Positions 8,862-19,993 of a stretch of DNA of 64,000 bases are shown piece by piece. The stretch lies in assembly GCA_963707135.1 (NCBI GenBank), contig CAVPOY010000024.1, positions 248,001 to 312,000 of the forward strand, in the 5' to 3' direction. Under the pieces are notes generated by a model. The model was not told where the DNA came from. It made no database searches and was given only the letters and a program-made list of their open reading frames with translations. The stretch's first letter is position 1; each line of letters starts with the position of its first letter. The position numbers and the translations under genes were made by a program. Source of the DNA: JBGSTR01 sp963707135. Its GTDB lineage: Bacteria; Pseudomonadota; Gammaproteobacteria; Chromatiales; Chromatiaceae.

Positions 8862-9989
8862 TCAGCGGCTCGACCTGCAGTAACGGCTTCCTGGGCTGGA
8901 TGATACATGACCCTCCAGCTCCAGCAACAACAGCATCGACGACACGCTCTCGGCGCCGAGCCCGGTCCGCCGGATCAATTCGTCCGGCGTGACGGGGTCG
9001 AACCCCATGGCCTCGAGCAGCCGCAGGTAGTCCTCGTCCAGTGTCTGCGGCGCGCCCTCCGGAACGAGGCCCGCGCCGACCGACGCCGACGGCCCGGCGG
9101 CCAGCGCCCCGCGCAGCGCGGGCGCCAATTCCTCGAGGATCTCGGCGGCGCTTTCCACCAGCCGCGCCCCTTCGCGGATCAGCGCATGGCACCCGCGAGC
9201 GAGGGGGCTTCGGACCGAGCCGGGTACCGCGAATACCTCGCGCCCCTGCTCGGCGGCGTGCCGGGCGGTGATCAGCGAGCCGCTCCGCAACGTCGCCTCG
9301 GTAACCAGAGTGCCCAGCGAAAGACCGCTGATGATTCGGTTGCGTCGCGGGAAGTTTTGCGCCAGCGCACCCTGCCCGGGCGGGAGCTCGCTGACCAGTG
9401 CCCCGGAGTCCGCGATCCTCCGGGCGAGGTCCCGATGAGCAGCCGGGTAGACCCGGTCGGGCCCGGTACCGAGCACGGCGATGGTGCGGCCGCACTCCAG
9501 CGCGCCGGCGTGCGCCGCGCCGTCGACACCAATTGCCAGCCCGCTGGTGATCACCAGCCCGCAAGCCGCGAGCTGGGCTGCCAGCTCGCGGGTCAGCTCG
9601 AGCCCTCCGGCGGTCGCGTTGCGGCTGCCCACGACCGCGAGCTGCGGCTCCGATAGAAGCCCAGGGTCGCCGCGCACAAAGAGCAGTGGCGGGGCGTCCG
9701 GGAGCTCGGCGAGCAGCGGCGGGTAGCCGGTCCCGCCCAGGGCCAGGATGTGGGCGCCCGGCTGCTGCGCCCAGACCAAGGCGGTATCGATCGCGGTCCG
9801 GTCCGGCCGTTTGATGGCCTCGACGGTCTCAGGCTTGAGCCCGCACTGCGCCAGCGCGTCCTGGGATGCCCCGAGGACCGATCGCGGATCACCGAAGCGT
9901 TCGACCAAGCGGGCGAACGTCCGCGGACCCACGCCGGGCGCCGAGCTCAGAACGAGCCAGGCGGCGAGCGATTCGTCCGTCGGCGGCAC
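8862..9989 (-). CDS. dprA: DNA-processing protein DprA
   Basis: A 375-residue protein that binds incoming single-stranded DNA and loads RecA during natural transformation. An N-terminal helix-hairpin region (SSAPGVGPRTFARLVERFG) is followed by the Rossmann-like core with AVVGSRNATAGG, SGLAIGVDGAAHAGAL and VTEATLRSGSLITARHA. A C-terminal winged-helix (DML1-like, about residues 310-370) ends the protein. It starts at GTG. The presence of dprA alone does not prove competence. It is clustered with smg and the LysM protein gene, the usual gammaproteobacterial order. Confidence 0.95.
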   Translation of the reverse strand: MPPTDESLAAWLVLSSAPGVGPRTFARLVERFGDPRSVLGASQDALAQCGLKPETVEAIKRPDRTAIDTALVWAQQPGAHILALGGTGYPPLLAELPDAPPLLFVRGDPGLLSEPQLAVVGSRNATAGGLELTRELAAQLAACGLVITSGLAIGVDGAAHAGALECGRTIAVLGTGPDRVYPAAHRDLARRIADSGALVSELPPGQGALAQNFPRRNRIISGLSLGTLVTEATLRSGSLITARHAAEQGREVFAVPGSVRSPLARGCHALIREGARLVESAAEILEELAPALRGALAAGPSASVGAGLVPEGAPQTLDEDYLRLLEAMGFDPVTPDELIRRTGLGAESVSSMLLLLELEGHVSSSPGSRYCRSSR

Positions 9990-10025
9990 AAACCGGGACT
10001 CTGGGATCGGGATCGGGGACCGGGA

Positions 10026-11189
10026 TCAGGAGCGCGGCGCGGCGACCCGGTCCTCGATGTGCATCGCCCGCGTCGCCGACAGGACAAGCGCAAAGCTGAC
10101 CCGATCGAAGGTGCGGAAAACCATCAGGACGCCGGAACGCTCGAACGGCGCGACATAGGTCGAGCGCTGCTTGCGCACCTCGACATGCAGCGGCAGCGGC
10201 TCGTTCGACCCCGGCTCGTCGCTGCGCCACCCGGTCACCCGGCGGTCGTCGCCATACCAGAACCGGGTCGTGAACGGGCTTTCGTCCTTCCAGTTCCAGT
10301 CGGCTTCGCCCTGCCGCACCTGGTCGCGCTGTTTCGTGCCCCCCTGATAGACCTCGAACACATCACCGGGCCGAACCCGATCCCGGGTGCCGCGATTGAG
10401 CGCCACCACGTCGTATTGGCCGATCTGGCTGACCCCGTTCAGCACCATCAGGATGCTCCCCTTGAGCCCCGCCGGCGCCGCGCGCGGATAGAAAAACGCC
10501 GGTTGTACCTCCGCCACGGCCGGGATCACCCGGTCGCCGATCGCGACCTCCCGCTCGGCACGCACTACCCGCAGCTTCGCCGGGTCGCCGGCCCGCTCCA
10601 GAACCGCGTCGGCGACGTAACCGGCCTCGTAGCCCAGGAGCTCGTTGCTGTCCGGGTCACGCAGAGCCTCGCCGGGACGCACGACTTGGAAATTCCCGAC
10701 GCCGCCCGAGTCGATTCGGCGGACGTAGATCGAATCGTGGAGTCCGGCGACGATGTGCTCCTCGGGGAACCCCACGACGTAGGGGGCCCGGTTGATGTCG
10801 TCGGAATCCGCCACGAAGGTTTGCGTCAGAAACGGCGCGATGGCCCCGATCGGGATGGTCGAGACCGCCTCCCGGTGGGAGGACGCGCGTGCGCCGCCAC
10901 GCTCCAAGCCGACGCGGGGCTCGCCGTCGACCATCGTCAGGCGCAGGACGTCGCCGGGATAGATCAGGTCCGGGTCCCGGACGTCGGAGTTGGCCCTCCA
11001 GACCTCGCGCCAGCGCCAGGGCTCCGCAAGGAATCGCCCGGCGATGTCCCACAGGGTGTCGCCCCGGCGCACGACGTAGGTGTCCGGGGCATCGGGTCTG
11101 AGCTCGGCCGAGAGAGTCGACGGGGCCACAGCCAGCAGGATCGAAGCGACCAGGGTACTTAAGACGATGTGGATAGGGTGTTTCAGCAC
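10026..11189 (-). CDS. LysM peptidoglycan-binding exported protein
   Basis: A 387-residue protein beginning at GTG 11189. This start was chosen because GGAGG sits 4 nt upstream and because it begins a clean signal peptide (HIVLSTLVASILLAVAPSTLSA). A LysM domain follows directly (DTYVVRRGDTLWDIAGRFL ... NSDVRDPDLIYPGDVLRL). The remaining 270 residues are the conserved region of the LysM proteins encoded between dprA and def in this phylum. The protein is expected in the periplasm bound to murein. No catalytic motif is seen. Confidence 0.88.
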   Translation of the reverse strand: MLKHPIHIVLSTLVASILLAVAPSTLSAELRPDAPDTYVVRRGDTLWDIAGRFLAEPWRWREVWRANSDVRDPDLIYPGDVLRLTMVDGEPRVGLERGGARASSHREAVSTIPIGAIAPFLTQTFVADSDDINRAPYVVGFPEEHIVAGLHDSIYVRRIDSGGVGNFQVVRPGEALRDPDSNELLGYEAGYVADAVLERAGDPAKLRVVRAEREVAIGDRVIPAVAEVQPAFFYPRAAPAGLKGSILMVLNGVSQIGQYDVVALNRGTRDRVRPGDVFEVYQGGTKQRDQVRQGEADWNWKDESPFTTRFWYGDDRRVTGWRSDEPGSNEPLPLHVEVRKQRSTYVAPFERSGVLMVFRTFDRVSFALVLSATRAMHIEDRVAAPRS

Positions 11190-11480
11190 GGGGCCTCCGG
11201 GGCGGTCGAAACGGGAATTACCCGGCCCCAAATTGGGGTACGAGGCGATTACCGGAGAGGAATGTATCGGATTGCGAAGGATTCGCGATTGACTCCGAGG
11301 CCGGCAGGCACGAGTACGGCCCCGCCGCGCGACTGCCAGCGCGGCGGCGGAGGCGAAGGCGATCGAAAAGACACGCAATCGGGTACATGATTTGACAGAA
11401 ATCGCCTAAGATCCGACAGATGGCAGCGCGGACGAAGGCAACGCCTCTGTCCGCCTCTAGAAAACTACCGCAAGTTCCCG

Positions 11481-12014
11481 ATGGCAAAGCTCGACATCCT
11501 CACATTTCCCGACCCGAGGCTGCGCAACCAGGCCGCGCCGGTAACCCGGGTCGACGCCACCGTACAGCGTATCGTCGACGACATGTTCGAGACCATGTAC
11601 GCGGCGCCCGGGATCGGCCTGGCCGCGATCCAGGTGGACATTCCGCAGCGCATCATTGTCATCGATGTATCCGACGAGCACGACCGCCCCCTGTGCCTGA
11701 TCAATCCGGAGATACTGGAGCGTGACGGCGAAGAGCAGATGGACGAGGGCTGTCTTTCGGTACCCGGCTTCTACGAGACGGTAACCCGCGCCGAGCGCAT
11801 TCGGGTCCGGGCCCTGAACCGCGACGGCGAGTCCTTCACCATAGACGCGGACGGGCTGCTCGCGGTGTGCATCCAGCACGAGGTGGACCACCTGGACGGA
11901 AAGCTGTTCGTCGACTACATCTCGGCGCTGAAGCGCCAGCGCATCCGCAAAAAGCTGGAAAAGGGCCAGCGCCAGGACGGCGCACCCGCGGAGCCGCGGC
12001 GGCGGGCGATCTGA
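11481..12014 (+). CDS. def: Peptide deformylase
   Basis: A 177-residue iron/zinc hydrolase that removes the formyl group from nascent proteins. All three family motifs are present: GIGLAAIQV (motif 1), EGCLSVP (motif 2, metal-binding Cys) and QHEVDHLDG (motif 3, HExxH metal site). It is followed by fmt, which acts at the opposite end of the same formyl-methionine cycle. The tail KGQRQDGAPAEPRRRAI is basic and unconserved. Confidence 0.97.
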   Translation: MAKLDILTFPDPRLRNQAAPVTRVDATVQRIVDDMFETMYAAPGIGLAAIQVDIPQRIIVIDVSDEHDRPLCLINPEILERDGEEQMDEGCLSVPGFYETVTRAERIRVRALNRDGESFTIDADGLLAVCIQHEVDHLDGKLFVDYISALKRQRIRKKLEKGQRQDGAPAEPRRRAI

Positions 12015-12078
12015 TGCCGGCGGAGCGACGCCGACTGAGGTACCCGACCCGACGCGTCCGGCCAGCTAGCGCCGCGCG

Positions 12079-13020
<942 letters not shown>

Positions 13021-14370
13021 GCGCGGACGACGCGGAACCCCGGACCCCCATCCGGCAAAAAGCGCCATTGGCGCCGACGCGCGTGCGGCGGCGGCGTTGG
13101 CCCTGCACCGGGTGCGCGACCGGGGACAGTCGCTGACCCGGGTGCTGAAACAGGCGAGGCTCCCCGCACCCCCGGCCGACCGCGCCCTGACCCAGGAGCT
13201 GATCTACGGTGCGCTGCGTCAGCTCCCGCGCCTGGAGGCGCTGGCCGGTATACTGTTGCACCATCCAGTCAAGCCCGCCGACAGGGACCTGGAAGCCCTG
13301 ATCCTGATAGGCCTGTATCAGCTCACAGCGATGAACACACCCGCACACGCCGCGGTCGCCGCGACCGTCGAGGCCAGCCGCCTGCTCGGAAAACCGGACA
13401 AGGCAGCGCTGGTCAACGCCCTGCTGCGGCGGTTTCTGCGCGAGCGCGAGGAGTTGCTGGCCGAGGCGGACCGGCTGCCGAGCGCACGCTGGCTTTTCCC
13501 CGAGTGGCTCCTTGGGCGACTGCGCCGGGACTGGCCCGAGGACTGGGAGGACATCGTCGCCGCGAGCAACGGCCGCCCCCCGATGAGCCTGCGGGTGAAC
13601 AGCCTGCGCACGGACCGCCGCGAGTACGCGACCCTGCTCGCCGCCGAGGGAATCACCGCCCGGCCGACCCGCGAGTCCGACACCGGGCTCACCCTCGACC
13701 GTCCGGTGCCCACGAGCCGGCTCCCGGGCTTCGGGGCCGGACTGGTCTCGGTTCAGGACACCGGCGCCCAGCTCGCGGCGGGGCTGCTCGACGCGGTGCC
13801 CGGCCAGCGGGTGCTGGACGCCTGCGCGGCGCCTGGCGGCAAGGCGGCACACCTGCTGGAGCGCGCCGGCAATGCGATAGACCTGGTGGCCATCGACAGT
13901 GACCCGGCACGCATCGACACCCTGCACGAGACGTTCGGGCGACTCGGACTGTCCGCCCGCGTCGAACGGGCGGACGCCGCACGGCCGCGGGGCGATTGGG
14001 CGAACGCGCCGTTCGATCGCGTGCTGCTCGACGTCCCCTGCTCGGCCACGGGGGTCATCCGGCGCCACCCGGACATCAAATGGCTTCGCAGGGCGAGTGA
14101 CATCCCCCCGCTCTGCGAGCTCCAGGCCCGAATCCTCGATGCCGTCTGGCCGTTGGTCGCTCCCGGCGGACGCTTGCTCTACTGCACCTGCTCCCTGATC
14201 GCCGCCGAGAACGAGGACCAGATGGCGGCCTTCCTGGTCCGCCACCCGGAGGCCCGGGAGGCCCCGATCCTGGCGGACTGGGGTGTTGCGCGACGTCACG
14301 GTCGACAGCTGTTGCCAAGCGCCGGCGGAAACGACGGCTTTTTTTACGCGCTGATCGAAAGGCCGGGCCC

Positions 14371-14976
14371 ATGAGGGCGCGCACGGACGTGGCGACCCGC
14401 ACCGGGACCTGCATCGGCACCGCGGCCTTGCTGCTGGCGGGACTCCTGTGCACGCTCATCACCGGCACGGCGGCCGCGGCCGAGGACTACGGCTTCCGGG
14501 TGACGCGAGCGGAGACGCGCCTCGAGAACGGCACCTTCTATCTGGACGCCGACATCGACTATGGCTTTTCCCCGGACGCGCTGGAGGCGCTCGAAAACGG
14601 TGTGCCACTGACCCTGTCGGTGCGCATCCATGTCCGCGGCACGGACGCCTGGATCTGGGAGGACAGCGTGGTCGACGCGCGGCTGCGTTATGCCATCCGC
14701 TACAAGCCGCTGTCCGATCAGTACGAGGTCTATCGCCTGCCGGGTACCGAAGGGCGCAGGTTCGTGACCCGGGACGCCGCCATCGCGGCCCTCGGGGAAA
14801 TCCGCGATCTGCAGCTCGTTGGCGCGGACAGGCTAGAGCCCGGCGCGGACTACGAGGTCCAGATCAAGGTCGAGCTGGACGTGGAGGAGCTGCCGCTTCC
14901 GCTGCGCCCGATGGCCTATCTGACGCCGGCGTGGAAGCTCTCCAGCTCCTGGAGCAAATGGCCTCTGAAACCCTGA
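14371..14976 (+). CDS. DUF4390 exported protein
   Basis: A 201-residue protein with a signal peptide (AALLLAGLLCTLITGTAAAA) followed by a compact domain of beta-rich character (FRVTRAETRLENGTFYLDAD ... YAIRYKPLSDQYEVYR). This matches the DUF4390 family, which is typically encoded between rsmB and ntrY in gammaproteobacteria. Its function is unknown; the context suggests the protein feeds envelope information to the kinase NtrY. The start codon overlaps the rsmB stop (ATGA), and its end overlaps ntrY by 19 bp. Confidence 0.85.
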   Translation: MRARTDVATRTGTCIGTAALLLAGLLCTLITGTAAAAEDYGFRVTRAETRLENGTFYLDADIDYGFSPDALEALENGVPLTLSVRIHVRGTDAWIWEDSVVDARLRYAIRYKPLSDQYEVYRLPGTEGRRFVTRDAAIAALGEIRDLQLVGADRLEPGADYEVQIKVELDVEELPLPLRPMAYLTPAWKLSSSWSKWPLKP

Positions 14977-17162
14977 AGCGCCTGCGCATACTCGGCGCCG
15001 TGCCGGTCGCGGCGCTGGTGGTGGCGCTGTTCGTCGCGCTGGTGCTGATGCGCGACGCGGTCCAGAACTCCGAGGCGCTGAGCCGCGCGTTCGTGCCCCT
15101 GCTGTTCGTGATCCTGGCGGGCCTTCTGCTGCTCGCGGTGCTGGTGGTCGTGAACGTGGTCAAGCTGGTGCGGCGCTACCGCAGCCAGGCGGCCGGCTCC
15201 AGGCTCACCGGTCGGATCGTGGTGCTGTTCGTCCTGATCTCGCTGCTGCCGGTCGGCGTCGTCTACTACTTCTCGCTCGGCTTCCTGCTGCGGGGCATAG
15301 ACAGCTGGTTCGACGTCGAGATCGACCGCGCGATGCAGGACGCGCTGGCGCTGAACCAGGCATCGCTCGACCTCAACCAACGGGTGCTCAGCAAGTACAC
15401 CGAGCAACTGCTGGCCGGAATCGAGGACCGCTCGTCGACCGCGATCGCGCTCTCCCTGAACAGCCTGAGACGCCATGCCGGCGCGCTCGAGCTCACCGTC
15501 TATGGCCAGGGCTGGCAGGTGCTTGGTACGGCCAACGAGGACCCCACGAAACTGGTGCCGAACAGCGCGGATAGGGAGATCCAACAGGGCGTGCGGGACG
15601 GAAACAACTACGTCGGTTTGGAGAGCGGGCCGGGCGACGAGATGGTGATCAGGGTCCTGGTAGGCGATCCCGATGGCCGGCCGATGCAGATGCAGGCCAT
15701 CTTCCCGACCTCCGCTCGGATCAGCGAGCTCTCGGGTCGGCTGGAAGCCGCCTACAACCGCTATGCGGAGCTGTCCTATCTTCGGAAATCGCTGAAGCTC
15801 AGTTTCTCCCTGACCCTCTCCCTGGTGTTGCTGTTCGGCCTGATGGCCGCCCTGATCGCGGCCTTCCACACGGCCCGGCGGCTGGTGGCCCCGGTGGCGG
15901 ACATCGCCCGCGGCACGCGGGCGATCGCCGACGGAGACTACGAGCAGCAGCTTCCGCTGCCCCGGCACGACGACGAGCTGGCGTTTCTGGTGTCCTCGTT
16001 TAACGCCATGACCCGCCGCATCGCCCAGGCCCGCGACGCGGCCGAGCGCAGCCAGGAGGCCGTCGAAACCCAGCGCAACTACCTGGAGACCGTGCTCGGT
16101 CGGCTGTCTTCCGGGGTCGTGACCTTCGACGGCGACGGCCGGATGCGCACGACGAACCCGGCGGCACTGCAGATCCTCACGCTGGAGCCCGCCGACGGCG
16201 AAAGCCGCACCCTCGAGGAAATCGAGCGCGACCTGCCCTGGCTCACGCCCTGGACCGATACCGTGCGCCGCCACATCGTCGCCGGAAACGACTGGCGCGC
16301 CGAGGTGACCCTGTTCCGCGGCGACGGGCGCCAGACACTGATGTGCCGGGGCAGCGCGCTGCCGCTTCCGGCGCTGCAGCAGCGCGGGCACGTCGTCGTG
16401 TTCGACGACATCACAACCCTGATCACGGCCCAGCGCGACGCGGCCTGGGCCGAGGTGGCCCGGCGCCTGGCGCACGAGATCAAGAACCCGCTGACGCCGA
16501 TTCAGCTCTCGGCCGAGCGGTTGCGGCACAAGCTCCTCGCCAAGGCACCCGAGCTGGACGCGCGGATCATCGACCGCGCGACCCGGACCATCATCCAGCA
16601 GGTCGAGGCGATGAAGTCGATGGTCAACGACTTCTCGGACTACGCGCGCTCGCCGCGGATGAAGCCCGAGCCCGTGGAACTCGACCGACTGATCCAGGAA
16701 GTGCTCGACCTCTACCGGAGTGCCGGCGCCACGGCGCTGCAAACCCGGCTCGGCGCCCCCGGCGCCGTCGTCCGGGGCGACCCGCTGCGCCTGCGGCAGG
16801 TGATCCACAACCTGGTCAAGAATGCCCAGGAGGCGCTCGAAGGGATGGACGGCGGCCGGGTCGAGGTCAGCACGGAGCTGGGGGACGGATCCGAGTCTCA
16901 GCACATCGAGCTTCGCGTCGCGGACAACGGATCGGGTTTCGACGAGGCGCTGATGCCCAGGCTATTCGAGCCCTACGTGACCACGAAGGCCAAGGGCACC
17001 GGGCTCGGGCTCGCCATCGTCAAGAAGATAATCGAAGAGCACGGCGGTATCATCGGGGCCGAAAATACCGGACACGGGGCACTGATCTCGGTTCGCCTTC
17101 CGGTTCTTCAGGCCGGTTCCGTGGCGATTGCCCAGGAGCGAGGACGACAGGTAGGCACATGA
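14958..17162 (+). CDS. ntrY: NtrY-like membrane sensor histidine kinase
   Basis: A 734-residue kinase. It has two N-terminal membrane segments plus a third near residue 75-100, a periplasmic/extracytoplasmic region, and a further TM at about residue 280-305. A HAMP domain (ARRLVAPVADIARGTRAIADGDYEQQL), a PAS domain (YLETVLGRLSSGVVTFDGDG), the H-box ARRLAHEIKNPLTPIQLSAERL and the ATP-binding N and G boxes (HNLVKNAQEAL; VADNGSGFDE; GTGLGLAIVKKI) follow. The start was taken at ATG 14958, where the first TM begins. It is translationally coupled to the regulator (ATGA). Confidence 0.93.
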   Translation: MASETLKRLRILGAVPVAALVVALFVALVLMRDAVQNSEALSRAFVPLLFVILAGLLLLAVLVVVNVVKLVRRYRSQAAGSRLTGRIVVLFVLISLLPVGVVYYFSLGFLLRGIDSWFDVEIDRAMQDALALNQASLDLNQRVLSKYTEQLLAGIEDRSSTAIALSLNSLRRHAGALELTVYGQGWQVLGTANEDPTKLVPNSADREIQQGVRDGNNYVGLESGPGDEMVIRVLVGDPDGRPMQMQAIFPTSARISELSGRLEAAYNRYAELSYLRKSLKLSFSLTLSLVLLFGLMAALIAAFHTARRLVAPVADIARGTRAIADGDYEQQLPLPRHDDELAFLVSSFNAMTRRIAQARDAAERSQEAVETQRNYLETVLGRLSSGVVTFDGDGRMRTTNPAALQILTLEPADGESRTLEEIERDLPWLTPWTDTVRRHIVAGNDWRAEVTLFRGDGRQTLMCRGSALPLPALQQRGHVVVFDDITTLITAQRDAAWAEVARRLAHEIKNPLTPIQLSAERLRHKLLAKAPELDARIIDRATRTIIQQVEAMKSMVNDFSDYARSPRMKPEPVELDRLIQEVLDLYRSAGATALQTRLGAPGAVVRGDPLRLRQVIHNLVKNAQEALEGMDGGRVEVSTELGDGSESQHIELRVADNGSGFDEALMPRLFEPYVTTKAKGTGLGLAIVKKIIEEHGGIIGAENTGHGALISVRLPVLQAGSVAIAQERGRQVGT

Positions 17163-18526
17163 GCGCAACGCACATCTTGGTGGTCGACGACGAGCCGGAC
17201 ATCCGCCGTCTGGTGCAGGAGATCCTCGAGGACGAGGGCTACCAGGTTGCCAGCGCCGAGAACGGGGAGAGGGCGCGGCATGCGCTGCGCGACCGGCGAC
17301 CCGACCTGATCCTGCTGGATATCTGGATGCCCGACCTCGACGGCATCAGCCTGCTCAAGGAGTGGGCCGAGGACGAGGGCCTGCCGTGCCCCGTGATCAT
17401 GATGTCCGGCCACGGCACGGTCGAGACCGCGGTCGAGGCGACGCGCCTGGGCGCCTACGACTTCCTCGAGAAGCCGTTGTCGATGGCCAAGCTGCTGCTC
17501 ACGGTCGAGCGGGCCCTGGAGGCCGAAAAGCTGCAGCAGGAGAATATCGGCCTGCGGCGCCGCGCGCCTCTGGTGCACGAGCCGGTCGGGCGCAGCGCGG
17601 CCATCCAGCGGCTGCGCGAGCAGGTCAAGCGCATCGCCCAGCACGACACCTGGGTCCTGATCACCGGCGAGGCCGGCAGCGGCCGCGAGACCTTCGCGCG
17701 CTATCTTCACGCCCAGAGCCCGCGGCGTGAGCGCCCGTTCGTCGATCTCAGCGTCTCGACGCTGGCCGGCGGCAACGCGGCCCGAGAGCTGTTCGGCAAC
17801 GAGGAAGGCGAGCACACCCACTACGGCAGCCTCGAGACCGCGGCGGGCGGAACGCTGCTGCTCGACGAGGTCGCGGACATGGATCTCGACGCCCAATCCC
17901 AGCTCCTGGGCGCGCTCGACACCGGCTCCTTCCTGCGCGTCGGCGGCAGCGAGCCGGTGGCCATCGACGTGCGGATCGTCGCCGCCACCCAGAGGAACCT
18001 AGAGGACGAGGTCCGTTCCGAGCGTTTCCGCGAGGACCTGTTCTACCACCTGAATGTCGTGCCGCTGCACATTCCGGCCCTGCGCGAGCACGCCGAGGAC
18101 GTACCGGACCTGCTGAACTACTACCTGGATTATTTCGCCACCCACGAGAAGCTCCCCTATCGCCGCTTCAGCGTCGGCTCGCAGAACTTCCTGCGCAACT
18201 ATGGCTGGCCCGGGAACGTCCGGGAGCTCAAGAACCTGGTACAGCGGGTGCTGATCCTCGGTGCCGGCGACGAAATCGGTCAACAGGAGGTCGAGAGCGC
18301 GCTCGGCGCGCCGCTGCCGTCGCAGGCGCACGCGATCGACGAGCTCGTGTCGTTCGATCAGCCGTTGCGCCAGGCCCGCGAGCAGTTCGAGAAGGCGTAC
18401 CTCGGCTACCAGCTCGAGAAGCACGCGGGCAACGTCAGCAAGATGGCGAAAGAGGCGGGCATGGAGCGTACGCACCTGTACCGCAAGCTGCGGTCCCTGG
18501 GGATAGAGATCAAGGAACGGCGGTGA
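17159..18526 (+). CDS. ntrX: NtrX-like response regulator with degenerate AAA+ domain
   Basis: A 455-residue regulator. The receiver domain has the phospho-acceptor Asp in ILLDIWMPDLDG and the conserved Lys in FLEKPLS. The AAA+ domain follows, then a Fis-type HTH (HAGNVSKMAKEAGMERTHLYRKL). The sigma54-contact motif GAFTGA is absent: after ARELFGNEEGE comes HTHYGSLE instead. The Walker A lysine is replaced by Arg (GEAGSGRETF). Walker B is present (GGTLLLDEVADM). It probably does not activate sigma54 promoters in the standard way. It is coupled to the kinase gene by ATGA. Confidence 0.9.
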   Translation: MSATHILVVDDEPDIRRLVQEILEDEGYQVASAENGERARHALRDRRPDLILLDIWMPDLDGISLLKEWAEDEGLPCPVIMMSGHGTVETAVEATRLGAYDFLEKPLSMAKLLLTVERALEAEKLQQENIGLRRRAPLVHEPVGRSAAIQRLREQVKRIAQHDTWVLITGEAGSGRETFARYLHAQSPRRERPFVDLSVSTLAGGNAARELFGNEEGEHTHYGSLETAAGGTLLLDEVADMDLDAQSQLLGALDTGSFLRVGGSEPVAIDVRIVAATQRNLEDEVRSERFREDLFYHLNVVPLHIPALREHAEDVPDLLNYYLDYFATHEKLPYRRFSVGSQNFLRNYGWPGNVRELKNLVQRVLILGAGDEIGQQEVESALGAPLPSQAHAIDELVSFDQPLRQAREQFEKAYLGYQLEKHAGNVSKMAKEAGMERTHLYRKLRSLGIEIKERR

Positions 18527-18590
18527 GGGGCTATCGGCGGTATCCGGACCCCGGTTCATCGGGGGCGACCGGGGCGCGGGCGTCCGGCCC

Positions 18591-19964
18591 ATGAAGATCA
18601 TCATCCTGGGTGCCGGTCAGGTCGGCACGTCGGTCGCCGCGAATCTGGTCAGCGAGGCCAACGACATCACGGTCGTGGACCAGAACCCGGAGCTGCTGCG
18701 CGACCTGCAGGACCGCTTCGATCTGCGCACCGTGCTCGGCCACGGGGCCCATCCGGACGTGCTGCTGCGCGCCGGCGCCGAGGACGCGGACATGATCATC
18801 GCGGTGACCAACAGCGACGAGACCAACATGGTCGCCTGCCAGGTCGCCTACACCCTGTTCCACACCCCGACCAAGATCGCTCGGGTGCGTTCCCAGGGCT
18901 TCCTAGACCAGCCCAAACTGTTCAGCAGCGGCGCACTCCCGATCGACGTCCCCATCAGTCCGGAAGCCCTGGTCACCGACCATATCCTGCGCCTGATCGA
19001 GAACCCGGGCACGCTCCAGGTCCTGGACTTCGCCGAGGGCCGTATCCGGCTGGTGGCGGTCAAGGCTTACCCGGGGAGCCCCCTGGTGGGCCACGAGCTG
19101 CGCGCCCTCTACCAGCACATGCCTCAGGTGGATGCCCGGGTGGCGGCCATCTACCGGCAGGACCGGGCGATTCAACCCCAGGGCGACACGGTGATCGAGG
19201 CCGACGACGAGGTGTTCTTCGTCGCCGCGCCGAAGCACATCCGCTCGGTGATGAGCGAACTCAGACGCCTGGAGAAGCCCTACAAGCGGCTCATCTTCGC
19301 CGGCGGCGGCAACATCGGCACCCGCCTGGCGAAGGCGCTGGAGCACGGCTACCGGGTCAAGGTCATCGAGCGCGACCTCAATAGGAGCAAGCAGATCGCC
19401 GAGCTCCTGGAGAAGACCATCGTGCTGCACGGGGACGCGGCCGACGAGGAGCTGCTGATCGAGGAGAATGTGGAGAACACCGACGTCTTCTGCGCGGTGA
19501 CCAATGACGACGAGGCCAACATACTCTCGGCGATGCTGGCCAAGCGGATGGGGGCGCGTAAGGTGATGGCGCTTATCAACCGGCCGGCCTATGCCGACCT
19601 GGTGCAGGGCGGGCCGATCGACGTCGCCATTTCTCCCCAGCAAGCGACTATCGGCAGCCTGCTGAAGCACGTGCGCCGCGGCGACGTGGTCGTGGTCTAC
19701 TCCCTGCGCCGCGGGGCGGCCGAGGCGATCGAGGCCATCGCCCACGGCGATTACACCTCGAGTAATGTCGTTGGACGCGCGATCGACGACATCAAGCTGC
19801 CGAAGGGGACCAGCATCGGGGCCATCGTCCGCGGCAACGAGGTGCTGATCGCCCACCACGATACGGTGATCGAGTCCGAGGACCACGTCATCCTGTTCCT
19901 GCAGGACAAGCGCCGGGTCGCGGACGTCGAACGGCTGTTTCAGGTGAGCGTGACCTTTTTGTAG
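18591..19964 (+). CDS. trkA: Trk system potassium uptake regulatory protein TrkA
   Basis: A 457-residue cytoplasmic gating protein with two RCK halves. Each half has an NAD-binding loop (MKIIILGAGQVGTSVAANL at the start and RLIFAGGGNIGTRLAKAL near residue 232) and a C-terminal TrkA-C domain. It controls the TrkH channel encoded next, 29 bp downstream, so the two form a complete uptake module. The placement after ntrYX is typical for gammaproteobacteria. Confidence 0.97.
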   Translation: MKIIILGAGQVGTSVAANLVSEANDITVVDQNPELLRDLQDRFDLRTVLGHGAHPDVLLRAGAEDADMIIAVTNSDETNMVACQVAYTLFHTPTKIARVRSQGFLDQPKLFSSGALPIDVPISPEALVTDHILRLIENPGTLQVLDFAEGRIRLVAVKAYPGSPLVGHELRALYQHMPQVDARVAAIYRQDRAIQPQGDTVIEADDEVFFVAAPKHIRSVMSELRRLEKPYKRLIFAGGGNIGTRLAKALEHGYRVKVIERDLNRSKQIAELLEKTIVLHGDAADEELLIEENVENTDVFCAVTNDDEANILSAMLAKRMGARKVMALINRPAYADLVQGGPIDVAISPQQATIGSLLKHVRRGDVVVVYSLRRGAAEAIEAIAHGDYTSSNVVGRAIDDIKLPKGTSIGAIVRGNEVLIAHHDTVIESEDHVILFLQDKRRVADVERLFQVSVTFL

Positions 19965-19993
19965 CGCGCGACGCCGGGCAGCGATTCGACGCC

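Noticed and set aside
11392..11415. TTGACA at 11392 as a def promoter
   Set aside because: A TAAGAT follows after only about 9 nt and nothing resembling a -10 lies at 16-18 nt.
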